Assembly: GCA_003427395.1 (NCBI GenBank)
Contig: BFEA01000103.1
Location: 2,232,808 to 2,259,431 of the forward strand
Direction of reading: 5' to 3'
DNA from: Chara braunii
Taxonomy: Eukaryota; Streptophyta; Charophyceae; Charales; Characeae
Length of the DNA stretch: 26,624 bases
Part shown: piece by piece, positions 19,281 to 26,624 of the stretch
How the letters are laid out: the number at the start of each line of letters is the position of its first letter
Position numbering within the stretch: position 1 is the stretch's first letter
Position numbers and translations under genes: made by a program
Notes under the pieces: model-generated
Database searches by the model: none
Told to the model about the DNA's origin: nothing
What the model saw: only the letters and a program-made list of their open reading frames with translations

Positions 19281-19439
19281 TTGATGTGGCATATGCCACC
19301 TGTCTTGGTTGCTGACGTGGCATTGTCCACGCTGTCTACATGAGGTGACTGGTTGCGAGGGAGAGGAAGATCGGGATCTGTGGTTATAGAGGATCGGGTA
19401 CTCACTTGTGGCTGACGTCGTCACTGGACATTTGCTGTG

Positions 19440-19730
19440 TCTTCAGGGTCTTCATGAGATAACGTGCCACGTGGCACTACTATGTGAAACCAGGCTTATT
19501 CTTATTATCATTGATGATGTAGTGTGGAGCAGCCCGGAGAAGGAGAGGGATCAGAAGGGTTCTGTGTATTCTCTCTTCCTCTCCTTTGTCTATTCTCCCT
19601 CCATAATGAGATACTGTTTGTGATATCAAGTCACGATCTGGAGACTTTCAGACAGATATTGAAACTACTGTTGATTGACGACTTCTGGGTATCTATCAGA
19701 CTGGGTTCATTGCAATTTGGTAGCGGAGCA
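19440..19730 (+). mobile_element. LTR-like end with a primer-binding-site-like word
   Basis: TGGTAGCGGAGC at 19718-19729 matches 10 of 12 positions of the initiator-tRNA-Met primer site (TGGTATCAGAGC) used by plant LTR retrotransposons. Upstream is a T/C-rich region resembling an LTR 3' half. Just downstream a frame opens (about 19867-20219) encoding EDDEEATLKIEELRWQQADV, a gag-like acidic helical start, but I recognise no gag or pol motif. A second LTR was not identified. Confidence 0.35.
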
Positions 19731-20219
19731 AACTCTTCATCGCAATCTGCTGTCTGCTGACAGGTGCTGACGTGGCACCCAGGTAAGTGGGAGGTGCCGC
19801 ATGTGCAATATGAAACGTGTTTATTAACGCGTTCGGTCATACCGCAAGTCTAGACATGGTAATAGTGCACTTGCGAGCAGCCGTCCCTTGAAGATGATGA
19901 AGAAGCTACGCTGAAGATTGAAGAGCTGCGTTGGCAACAGGCTGACGTGGCGCTGGTACCGCTGATGTGGCACATTGTTATGTGGCATGCAGGGGAAGAA
20001 GATAACTGGGAGCTGTGGGACGACAGCATCATGGTCCACGCCACGACTGATGTTACTGATTTCTTACATAATGATGCTGTTTTCTTGTTCCACACCAAAC
20101 CGTCCGCAATGTCTTTTATGTGGAAGAAGATAGTTCCTCTGGGGCCGTCCAGCAGCAGGAAAATGGACCAACGGGCTTCTCCTTTGCGCAGTTACAAACG
20201 CTGTTACACTCGGCTGTAG

Positions 20220-21520
20220 CTGCCATCGTCTCTGTCACAATCACTACAACGACATGGTTTCTGCGTCCATCTGTGTAGACAACTGTCCCTCTGTTCTTGA
20301 CCGCAGGCATCCTCCGCATCCGTCCATTTTGCGGCCATGGGCGCTATACCGAATGCATGGTCTTTTGTGGTGACTGTTCTTCCTTTCATTTTGGCCTGCA
20401 ATCGACATGCCATTTGTCGGTGGTGTATGGTGGGCATGCTCAATGCCACCCGTCGTGTCAATCGTTGTGTACTGAAAGTGCTCAGCTAGGTCTTCCATGT
20501 GTTCATCCGTACAATGTATGTCCTTAAAATGTATGTCCTCTCTGTCGACAAGGAAAGACTGATTCTTGAGCCTTTTCTTATCCTCTCCTTTGCCTTCACC
20601 TTCATTGCACGCTCCTTATTTTCCCCTACTCTCCCTTTGCCGTTCTTTGTTTTGCCTCATCTCCATCTCCAAGGAGACCACCATGCATGGCACACTCAGA
20701 CACGAGTTCCGCATCATACTGCACTCACGCGAGACACACGTCGTCCAAAACAGTCTCTGAATTCAACCCAAACTTGATTGTCTTCTTCGGAGTTCTTCGT
20801 CACCAGTGGCTATGGCCGCTCAACTCAACATGCAGGTAAGACTCTCTCTCTTCTCCCTCACGGTCCTCGCTCGTCTCTCAGAATGTCTTCCTCTCTCTCA
20901 CACTACAACTATGGCTATGGCACCGAGCGCCATTGACTACACTGCAGTACGCTCACTCTCACTGACGTGGCCGCCTCTCCAACGCACGAGACTGCAGCAG
21001 CACTTCCGCATTGAGTGCCCAACACTGTTGACGCTGCTGATTTTTTTTCAGTTGCTGGTTCACCGTCCAGACAGCTTCTGCCAGTTATGGGTTGGCTCCC
21101 CTTTTCATAGTTTGATGCTTCTGGAAGCCTGAGGATTCTCCTTGGACCTGGCTTCTTGGTCGGACTGACTGACACCTGGCGTAACGACCTTTGTGATCCT
21201 GGCTGAGGCTCATCATACCTTCTGAAAATAGACTCTTGAACCCATAACTGTTATCTTGCAGGGATTTCCTACCACGATCTATTTAACTAACCTGCTTAGG
21301 TATCCATGACCATGGTAGAAACGAAAACTACTACTCTGGAGTGTTCGTGAGTATTGTACAAGTGGCTGGAACAACCAATGGAGCACCGAATGGGACTCCG
21401 TCCTGGGACCTGGGACTCGGGATTTGGGACTGAAACAGGGGTGCTGAGATTTGTGAACCCCTTTCATATCTCTCTTCTCTGGGTTTATCTCCTCCCCTTT
21501 TACTCTGCCTCTTTCTTACA
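20220..21520. other. Unassigned region with possible unannotated exons
   Basis: GACCGCAG|GC at about 20308 is a reasonable acceptor, followed by a roughly 60-codon + frame (MGAIPNAWSF then VVTVLPFILA) ending at TAG 20487. A frame from ATG at about 20685 ends at a good donor (CATGCAG|GTAAGA, 20835). None can be chained convincingly, and parts (GTGGCTATGGCCGC, GCAGCACTTCCGCAT) are shared with the repeat at 240-530. I leave these as possibilities. Confidence 0.25.
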
Positions 21521-21521
21521 G

Positions 21522-21603
21522 CGTACAAGTGGGCCGTTATGGCACATGGGGATTCGCGAAGCTCGCGCTCAACGTCATCGACGTGGCCAGCCTTGTACGG
21601 TGA
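21522..21603 (+). CDS. Candidate 3'-terminal exon of an unidentified gene
   Basis: A strong polypyrimidine tract (about 21465-21517) ends in TTCTTACAG at 21521. The following frame (one base completing a codon, then GTA CAA GTG GGC) encodes VQVGRYGTWG, FAKLALNVID, VASLVR and stops at TGA 21601-21603. Third codon positions are G/C-rich compared with the A/T-rich flanks. AATAAA occurs at 21813 after about 210 bp of U-rich sequence typical of a plant 3' UTR. I do not recognise the peptide; it ends in a weakly hydrophobic helix. A GTGAGT donor at 21347 could supply the preceding exon. CG|GTGAAG at 21600 could instead be a donor, making this internal. Possibly fortuitous. Confidence 0.35.
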
Positions 21604-21812
21604 AGGGGGAGTTGAAAGAATGAATGAGAAAAAACATGAATGGTTTCAGTCTGCTCTTCATGTTTGTCTTGTGCATTTTTATTTTTATCGTTTGTTTCGC
21701 AAAGTGTGCTCTTTTAGTTCATAGATATGTGACAATGTGTATGTCTGTTTTAAAGTGTGAGGCAAGTTCTGTTTGAAGAGAGGTCCATCTAATGACATCT
21801 GTTTGCCTGCAA

Positions 21813-21818
21813 AATAAA
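21813..21818 (+). promoter_or_regulatory. AATAAA polyadenylation-signal candidate
   Basis: AAAATAAATA about 210 bp after the stop of the candidate exon at 21522-21603. The distance and U-rich context fit a plant poly(A) signal. Confidence 0.35.
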
Positions 21819-21915
21819 TATCTGTCAAGTATTTGCCCATTTTTATTACAAGTTGTTTCTTCCTGACCTTGACAACTCTGTGTGCTGTACCTTTTTTCCC
21901 CTAGACAGAGGAGGA

Positions 21916-21950
21916 GGGGGGGGTGGGGGGGGGGGGGGGGGGGGGGGGGG
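21916..21950. repeat. Poly(G) tract (G8-T-G26)
   Basis: Twenty-six uninterrupted G at 21925-21950, after GGGGGGGG and a T. It lies about 10 bp beyond the A tail of the U6 copy that follows. The length may be affected by sequencing error. Confidence 0.9.
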
Positions 21951-21960
21951 TTAGCTCCCT

Positions 21961-22070
21961 TTTTTTTTTAATTTGCACCATTTCTCGATTTGTGTGTTTC
22001 ATCCTTGCGCAGGGGGCGTGCTACTCTTCTCTGTATCATTCAAATTTTAACGACGGAGTCCCGAAGGACA
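21961..22070 (-). pseudogene. Nearly full-length U6 snRNA retropseudogene with short A tail
   Basis: On the minus strand, 22070-21970 aligns to plant U6 almost end to end: TGTCCTTCGGGACTCCG at the 5' end, ATACAGAGAAGAGTAGCACG, CCCCCTGCGCAAGGATGA, AACACACAAATCGAGAAATGG, then GCAAATTAAAAAAAAA. About ten substitutions and small indels separate it from the functional sequence as I know it, including AAAATTTGAATG for AAAATTGGAACG. Upstream of the 5' end (plus positions beyond 22070) there is no TATA box near -30 and no plant USE (RTCCCACATCG), so this is a retrocopy, not a gene. It has no natural terminator; the A9 tail replaces the T-run. Confidence 0.9.
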
Positions 22071-22157
22071 GGGGTGGTATTGTTCCTTTGGCTCATTCTT
22101 TGTCTGAAAGTTTCTTCACCTCGACATGTGATTTCGTCGGAGAAAAAAAGGCAGTTT

Positions 22158-22348
22158 AAACCACCAGTACACCGGAGCCTGGCGGACTCGCGCTACGTAC
22201 CAACCATTGCCCGACTGCCAGCGGCGCAGTTTTTTCTCTTTTGGCTAGTACCTTCAGCCGTTAGGGTCCGGTAGCCTCGAGCCTCCGAAATTTTAGGAGT
22301 GAGCCATGAAACTTCTGAAGTGCCCTGGGGCCGTGTACTGGCGGTTTA
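22158..22348 (+). mobile_element. Small TIR element, copy 3 (CCAGTAC family)
   Basis: AAACCACCAGTACACCGG at the left, and an inverted AAACCGCCAGTACACGG at the right, are clear terminal inverted repeats. The core CTTTTGGCTAGTACC, then AGGGTCCGGTAGCCT and CTCCGAAATTTTAGGAG, matches copies 1 and 2. No obvious target duplication. It sits about 90 bp from the U6 retrocopy at 21961-22070. Confidence 0.65.
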
Positions 22349-22460
22349 TGGCACCCAGGTACCGACTAGCCTTTTTCTTTTTGCAAAGGGTGACAGTCGT
22401 GAGACATGATCATTGAATTGACGGTCCCAAGGTAATTCAGAATAAGTTTTTTGTAACTCT

Positions 22461-22549
22461 GTCTGTTCTGTCCATCTGGTTGCGTCCATCTGGATTCGAA
22501 CTCAGGTCTGTATTTCAACAGTTCATGGGTGGACCAACTGAGCTAGGCC
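22461..22549 (-). mobile_element. tRNA-derived SINE-like unit, copy 1
   Basis: On the minus strand GGCCTAGCTCAGTTGG (A-box/D-arm) is followed, with tRNA-like spacing, by an anticodon-like arm (AACTGTTGAAATACAG, Asn-like GTT) and GAGTTCGAATCC (B-box/T-arm). The D-stem is broken (CCAC in place of GAGC), so it is not a working tRNA. The tail holds a duplicated CCAGATGGA. It repeats at 22675-22763 with about three differences. Confidence 0.7.
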
Positions 22550-22674
22550 CTTGTAACTCTTGAGGGTCCCAAACAGCTCGGCGGTCGCTGGCTAGGGCGA
22601 GCGGCCGTACTTTTTTGTGGTTTCCTGCTGATCGAACAATTTTCACTGGTTCGGAGCAAGCACTTAAAAACCAT

Positions 22675-22763
22675 GTCTGTTCCGTCCATCTGGTTGCATC
22701 CATCTGGATTCGAACTCAGGTCTGTATTTCAACAGTTCATGGGTGGACCAACTGAGCTAGGCC
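22675..22763 (-). mobile_element. tRNA-derived SINE-like unit, copy 2
   Basis: Near-identical to 22461-22549 over 89 bp, in the same orientation, start-to-start distance 214 bp. The same broken D-stem in both shows that they come from one defective ancestor or from a segmental duplication, not from two independent tRNA genes. Confidence 0.7.
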
Positions 22764-23114
22764 TGTTGCTACCAATGGCCCATTGCTACCGACAATCCGC
22801 ATATATGGGGGACAGCTGTATTTTTACTAGACTATTTTCTTCTCTCCAGATTTTCTCCACCTCCCACTAACTGGCTACATACCCCGTGCTATCTACTACC
22901 CACATTCCTGGCATGGCATATGACAGGACCGGCGTGGAACGGCTAGAGGGAACCCACCTATGTCTCTATCCACTCTACTCTGTGCAGGGAGTAGTGCCCA
23001 GGGTCCTCACCCCTAGTGAGGAATGGCTGGATCCCAACCCATCCTGCCAAGATCAGCCAGATGGGGCAAGCCAACTATCTCAATCTCAGCCTGTGAGCCC
23101 AAAGTGCGCTGCAG

Positions 23115-23190
23115 GGGGCCATGGGGAATCGAACCCACGACCTCCTGAGTGCCACTTGTGTGCTCTACCAACTGAGCTAGGCCACTGGCC
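23115..23190 (-). mobile_element. tRNA-derived SINE-like head, third unit
   Basis: On the minus strand GGCCTAGCTCAGTTGGTAGA is followed by GCACACAAGTGGCACTCAGG, then AGGTCGTGGGTTCGATTCCC. The A-box, the D-stem (GCTC/GAGC) and the T-arm (GTGGG TTCGATT CCC) look good, but the anticodon stem pairs poorly, and downstream sequence continues (to about 22980) without a T-run terminator. It is more likely a tRNA-headed SINE than a gene. Confidence 0.6.
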
Positions 23191-23292
23191 GTCGCTGCAG
23201 ACTATCCTGTCTGAGAGGGAAAAAAAGTTTATTTTATTTCTGAGAACTCCCCTTGTCCTGTTTGGGAACCGACACTGGAGGTTTTTCCCAGG

Positions 23293-23416
23293 AAAGCTAT
23301 TTTCTACCTGGCAGGGAGAACTCATCTGGCCCATCTGAGGGCTTTAAAGTTTAGAAAGCTATGTTCTACCTGGCAGGGAGAACTCATCTGGCCCATCTGA
23401 GGGCTTTAAAGTTTAT
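23293..23416. repeat. 62-bp tandem duplication
   Basis: AAAGCTAT(T/G)TTCTACC starts at 23293 and 23355. The two 62-bp units differ at essentially one base near the start. It is non-coding and recent. Confidence 0.95.
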
Positions 23417-23419
23417 ACT

Positions 23420-24290
23420 CACACTGTCATACCACGTTCCACCTGGGGATGCAGCCATTCGGGAAACATGTTTTATGTTCCAGACAGTAAGCTTGGCTGC
23501 TCAAGTGATGGTGGGGGACGGGCAGCCTTCCTGATTTGGTAGGCTAGGGCCAGAAGTTGCGGTGACCCTGAAGTGTCATAGGTTAGACCTTGGCCAGGGC
23601 CGTGCGATTAGGCACTGCCTGTGATACCTAGGCTAGAAGTGCAGCCCTCATATAGGCTTCCGGTAGCATGTTTTGTCGACATTGTGAAACCGAAGAGATT
23701 CTTCTTCCTTTCTCCTGATGAGTCGGTGAAACTCCGACGAAACAGTTTGTCACAGCCCCTCGTTTGTTGTCCTCTTCTCCCTCTCTGCCTACGGTTTACC
23801 GGGCAGTTCTATTTGACGATATATATATAAAAAAGGAGTTTCAAGCTCTGAACTACTTGCAGGGTATCTACCCATGTTCTAGCGGAGGATTCATTCTCAT
23901 TTTGCACATTTGGTGAGTAGTGGAGAGAGGCCCTAGATCTTGACAGCTCTCTTCTAGAAGGTAAGGTTTTTTTTTTTTTTTTTTCCCCTTTTCTTAGTAA
24001 GTCCTGCCAACAAGGCAGGGCAGTCCCTTCTCTTTTTTCATTGTGTTGTCGTAGTAAACAGATGAATGTTTCAATACTTCTTGGAAGATGCAGTGGAAAA
24101 GCAAAAAAAAACAAAAGCAGAAACTCCCCAGACCCAAATCGTCCGCCCCCATTTTGAAACAGGAAAAAACTCCATCCCTCAAATGGGACACTGTGGACGG
24201 CGCCCTATGCAAAATTAGAACAACCTTGACAAGCTAACCTGCCCTTTTTTTTTCTTTTTTTTTTTCTAGAAAGCCCAGGGTGTTGTAGAG
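23420..24290. other. Unassigned region around the hammerhead-like motif
   Basis: Apart from the hammerhead-like motif there is only low-complexity sequence: an (AT)n stretch at about 23819, T-runs at 23967 and 24246, and short frames with no motif. Confidence 0.4.
23673..23751 (+). ncRNA. Hammerhead-ribozyme-like motif
   Basis: CTGATGA (23715-23721) is followed by a perfect 5-bp stem II, GTCGG/CCGAC (23722-23726 with 23734-23738, 7-nt loop), then GAAA (23739-23742). These are the invariant core segments in correct order. Two closures are possible. Type III: GTC at 23675-23677 as cleavage site, short stem III TTGT/ACAG, and stem I made of GA/TC, GAAA/TTTC and GAAGA/TCTTC with a 6-nt bulge. 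Type I: stem III ACA-GTT-TGT with GTC at 23749-23751, but then stem I does not pair well. The type III fold resembles plant retrozymes. Activity cannot be judged from sequence alone. No second copy was seen in the window. Confidence 0.55.
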
Positions 24291-25260
24291 GCCGGTTACT
24301 AGGCACACATTGATCGCCTGGAGCGGTTAGCCATGGTTGCTCTGAGGGAACGAGGCTACTTCCCATCCCATCCACACATCAATACTCCTAGCGCACCGCA
24401 AGGCGGCAGAGTTTTGAACCTGCAACCTCATACCACAATGACCGGTCTTAGGGGCGACGGTGACCAGACCCTTTTTCTGCTTTCGAAAACCCCAAACGGA
24501 CCGGCTCTAGCAACGCTGTACTGCACGACCATACCCGAAATGGAAAGCACACGGAACGCCGAAAATGCAACCCACACAAGCGCAGCCTCCTGGCTGCGAC
24601 CTAGCAATTTCCTATATGTATCTGACAGCAACTACAGTGCAACCTGGATGCATCTGCCTGCAATGACGTCCAGAGCTGAGTCAAAAAAGTCCTTGTGTGA
24701 ATATGCCCTGGGATAAGTCGATCAGGCTCTCTGCTGATTTCACCCAACGGAGGTCGTTGTTTATGGCGTGTAATTAGGCCAGGCCTTGAATGCAGGCATA
24801 TATGCCAGACGTTGACATGGTCATAACCCGACACAACCATACCCAGTCGTACCCAGCAGTTTTGGACGGGTGCGGGTATGGCAAGATTAATAAGCACATG
24901 TGCGGCTGGGTATGAAAATCTGAGGGGGTGATATGGACGGGGCAGGAAATTTGTAGGGTGGGCAGGCCTGGGTGTTGAAAAAGTGCCTGGGCGGCTACGG
25001 CCCGGTAAAGGTTTGCCCCAGGTCTGGTTATGGCCGGTAGAGGTTTGGCCCCAGTGACCCGAGACCTGTAGGGCCAGGCTGTACTATTACTTCGGCCTGG
25101 CCCCTTTTTTTTTTCACCTCCACGCGGCCCTGGTGTAAACTCGGCCTGGCCCTTGTTTTTAGCAGCCTAAAATGACAGGGCGTCGGGCTTGCGATAGAAC
25201 TTGCAATGAACCATTTATATTGACGCTCCAAGCATATGCACCATGAGAGAGTTCACACAA
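24290..25260. other. Unassigned region with diverged GC-rich repeats
   Basis: CATACCCAGTCGTACCCAGC at 24839 has an inverted partner GCTGGGTATG at 24905, a small foldback. From about 24990 to 25155, the words GGTTTGCCCC/GGTTTGGCCCC and CGGCCTGGCCC each recur. The 127-codon + frame 24333-24716 has no recognisable motif. GCAGGTTCAAAACTC (minus, about 24415) resembles a B-box without an A-box. Confidence 0.35.
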
Positions 25261-25890
25261 AATCCACATCAAGGTCCAGAGATGAATGGGGGCGCGGCGC
25301 TTCTGGGAGCGCTGCGCCCCGCCGCCCGCAGCTGGAAACTCGCGCGCGCAAAGTGGTCGTAGGGTGTAACACGGGTAGGGGGTGATTGGACGGCGGGAGG
25401 ACGGGGAGATGGAGCGCGCCTCGGCGTCGCCTACTTTTGAAGGCACCTCGGTGCCATCTCCGGCTTGCGCTTCACTCAGTGGTGTCACAGGTTGGCGCGT
25501 TGGGTGAAGGGGAGTGTACCTTCGAGAGGAGGTGGGTCTCCTTGAGCAATTTAGCCTTCTTATGGCTTTGGCTCCTTGGTCTGCGTAGTGTTGTGGTGGG
25601 TGGGTGAGGCGGCGGGGACGTAAAGGAGGAGCGTGTGCTTGCGTGGAGCGGGAGGAGGATCGGAGGCGACATCGAGCGCGTTGATTTCGATTTTTGTACA
25701 CATCTCTGTCATTGGCGGTACTCTCGCTGAGTGGTTCGTCACTACCATCCAACCGGGTGGTTTTGTTAGCAGGTCGTCATCGTCAGCAAGGCGCGTCATC
25801 ATCATTTCAGGACGTTCATCAGGGCGCTGCTCGTTACTACCGTCATCAGCTACTTGTCATCACCACCAAGGCGTATGAATTTTGGCGCTA
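25260..25890. other. GC-rich segment, no assignable gene
   Basis: A local GC increase opens frames on both strands, the longest on the minus strand (25159-25752, 197 codons, rich in Arg, Pro and Ser). The composition follows GC content and several frames overlap, so I do not call a protein. It could be a promoter-proximal region of a gene beyond the window. Confidence 0.3.
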
Positions 25891-26300
25891 ATACCATTGT
25901 CATCATTCTTGTTATCATCCTTGCCATCATCATCCTTATCATCATCGTTACCATTTCATCGATCTTATTTCTGGGTGTTCGTCAGTTCATCTGTTTGTAG
26001 TTATTAGTGGGCGCTGGCGCGTCATCATCTTACACGATCGTCACAATCTTACATGACTATCATCATCATCATTATCATCTCGATCATTGTCACATCAGGA
26101 ATATCATCCGCATTATCATCATCTCGTCAGTATCATCATCATCATTATCGATAATACCATCTTTATTGCTATTATCACTACCATCATCATCATCATTATC
26201 ATCAGACTATATCTCAGGAATATCATCAGCATTATCATCATCTCGTTGCTATCATCACTACCATCATCATCATCATTATCATCAGATTATATCGCAGTTG
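25890..26300. repeat. ATC/ATT-rich tract with an internal higher-order duplication
   Basis: Long runs of CATCATCAT and TATCATC variants. Within it, GAATATCATC(C/A)GCATTATC occurs at about 26098 and 26218, and CACTACCATCATCATC occurs twice, followed by CAGA(C/T)TATATC, indicating a duplication of about 80-120 bp. The Ile/Ser/His-rich frames are artefacts. Confidence 0.85.
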
Positions 26301-26624
26301 TAATCGCAAGGACTGTTCATTACCGGATGTTTTCTAGTTGAGAGGTGAGTTGGCAGTATCATCATCTTCATTCAACAATATCTAAGCGAACAATATCTTG
26401 GTAAGCATGGTGCAAATAATTGTAGTAGGCTGGATTGGATTATCCCCGGAGGGTTGATTGGGTGGGTAAGGGGTGGGGGGAGCTCCATCCTGCAGAGGCA
26501 TCGCAAGGCGGGGGGCGAATGTCTCAAAGGGGGTAGGGGCAGAGTAGGGGGTTGCCCTATTCCGGGGCAAGGGGCTGTGTGTGGGTCAACATTAGTCCCT
26601 GCGGAGGCGGAAATGGGCAGGGGA
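26301..26624. other. Right edge, nothing assignable
   Basis: G-rich sequence (GGGGTGGGGGG, GGCGGGGGGCG) without a recognisable gene, RNA or element end. Confidence 0.4.

Noticed and set aside
21961-22070. Functional U6 snRNA gene
   Set aside because: No TATA or USE on the minus strand upstream of the 5' end, an A tail instead of a T terminator, and substitutions inside conserved U6 segments.
23115-23190. Functional tRNA gene
   Set aside because: The A and B boxes are good, but the anticodon stem pairs poorly and there is no T-run terminator; the same head recurs in defective copies nearby.
24395-24450. tRNA-like B-box GCAGGTTCAAAACTC on the minus strand
   Set aside because: No A-box at the required distance.
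25159-25752. 197-codon minus-strand ORF
   Set aside because: Arg/Pro/Ser-rich translation of GC-rich DNA with competing frames on both strands; no motif or splice context.

Overview
This window looks like repeat-rich nuclear DNA of a streptophyte (green plant lineage), possibly a charophyte alga such as Chara. That genus guess is an inference. The supports are a plant-type AFG2/CIP111 AAA-ATPase split over long introns, processed copies of U6 snRNA that match the plant U6 sequence I know, a decayed LINE, many A/T tails and microsatellites, and almost no intact coding sequence. Two single N bases (9424 and 15154) lie inside microsatellites and are probably collapsed or gap-filled repeats.

The only gene I can assign is on the + strand. 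Three exons (11599-11679, 14878-15068, 16111-16185) splice in phase and encode the end of the second AAA module of an AFG2/SPATA5/CIP111-type ATPase. The introns are 3.2 kb and 1.0 kb and are full of repeats. Upstream exons (first AAA module, Walker motifs of the second) were not found and probably lie left of the window. A candidate 3'-terminal exon of a second, unidentified + strand gene is at 21522-21603, with a polyadenylation signal about 210 bp downstream.

Left arm (1-9000): dispersed A/T-rich repeats, minisatellites, a GTTCG-rich foldback element, a 5'-truncated and frameshifted LINE on the minus strand (about 3820-6047), a 57-bp direct repeat at the LINE break, and a long reading frame interrupted only by TAG codons (6238-7068). 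Centre (9000-17300): a clean non-autonomous hAT-like transposon (9033-9956, 10-bp inverted termini, 8-bp target duplication), a 349-bp tandem duplication, a G-rich minisatellite, the AAA-ATPase exons, and several poly(A)-tailed U6 retrocopies. Right arm (17300-26624): a large inverted repeat, a TGACGTGG-containing minisatellite, an LTR/PBS-like trace, a fourth U6 retrocopy, a TIR element family with three copies in the window, tRNA-derived SINE-like units, a strong hammerhead-ribozyme-like core (23715-23751) and an ATC-rich tract.

The most unusual content is non-coding: U6-derived retroposition in several forms (tailed, internally deleted, and fused to a 25-bp tandem array), the complete hAT-like element, and the hammerhead-like motif.
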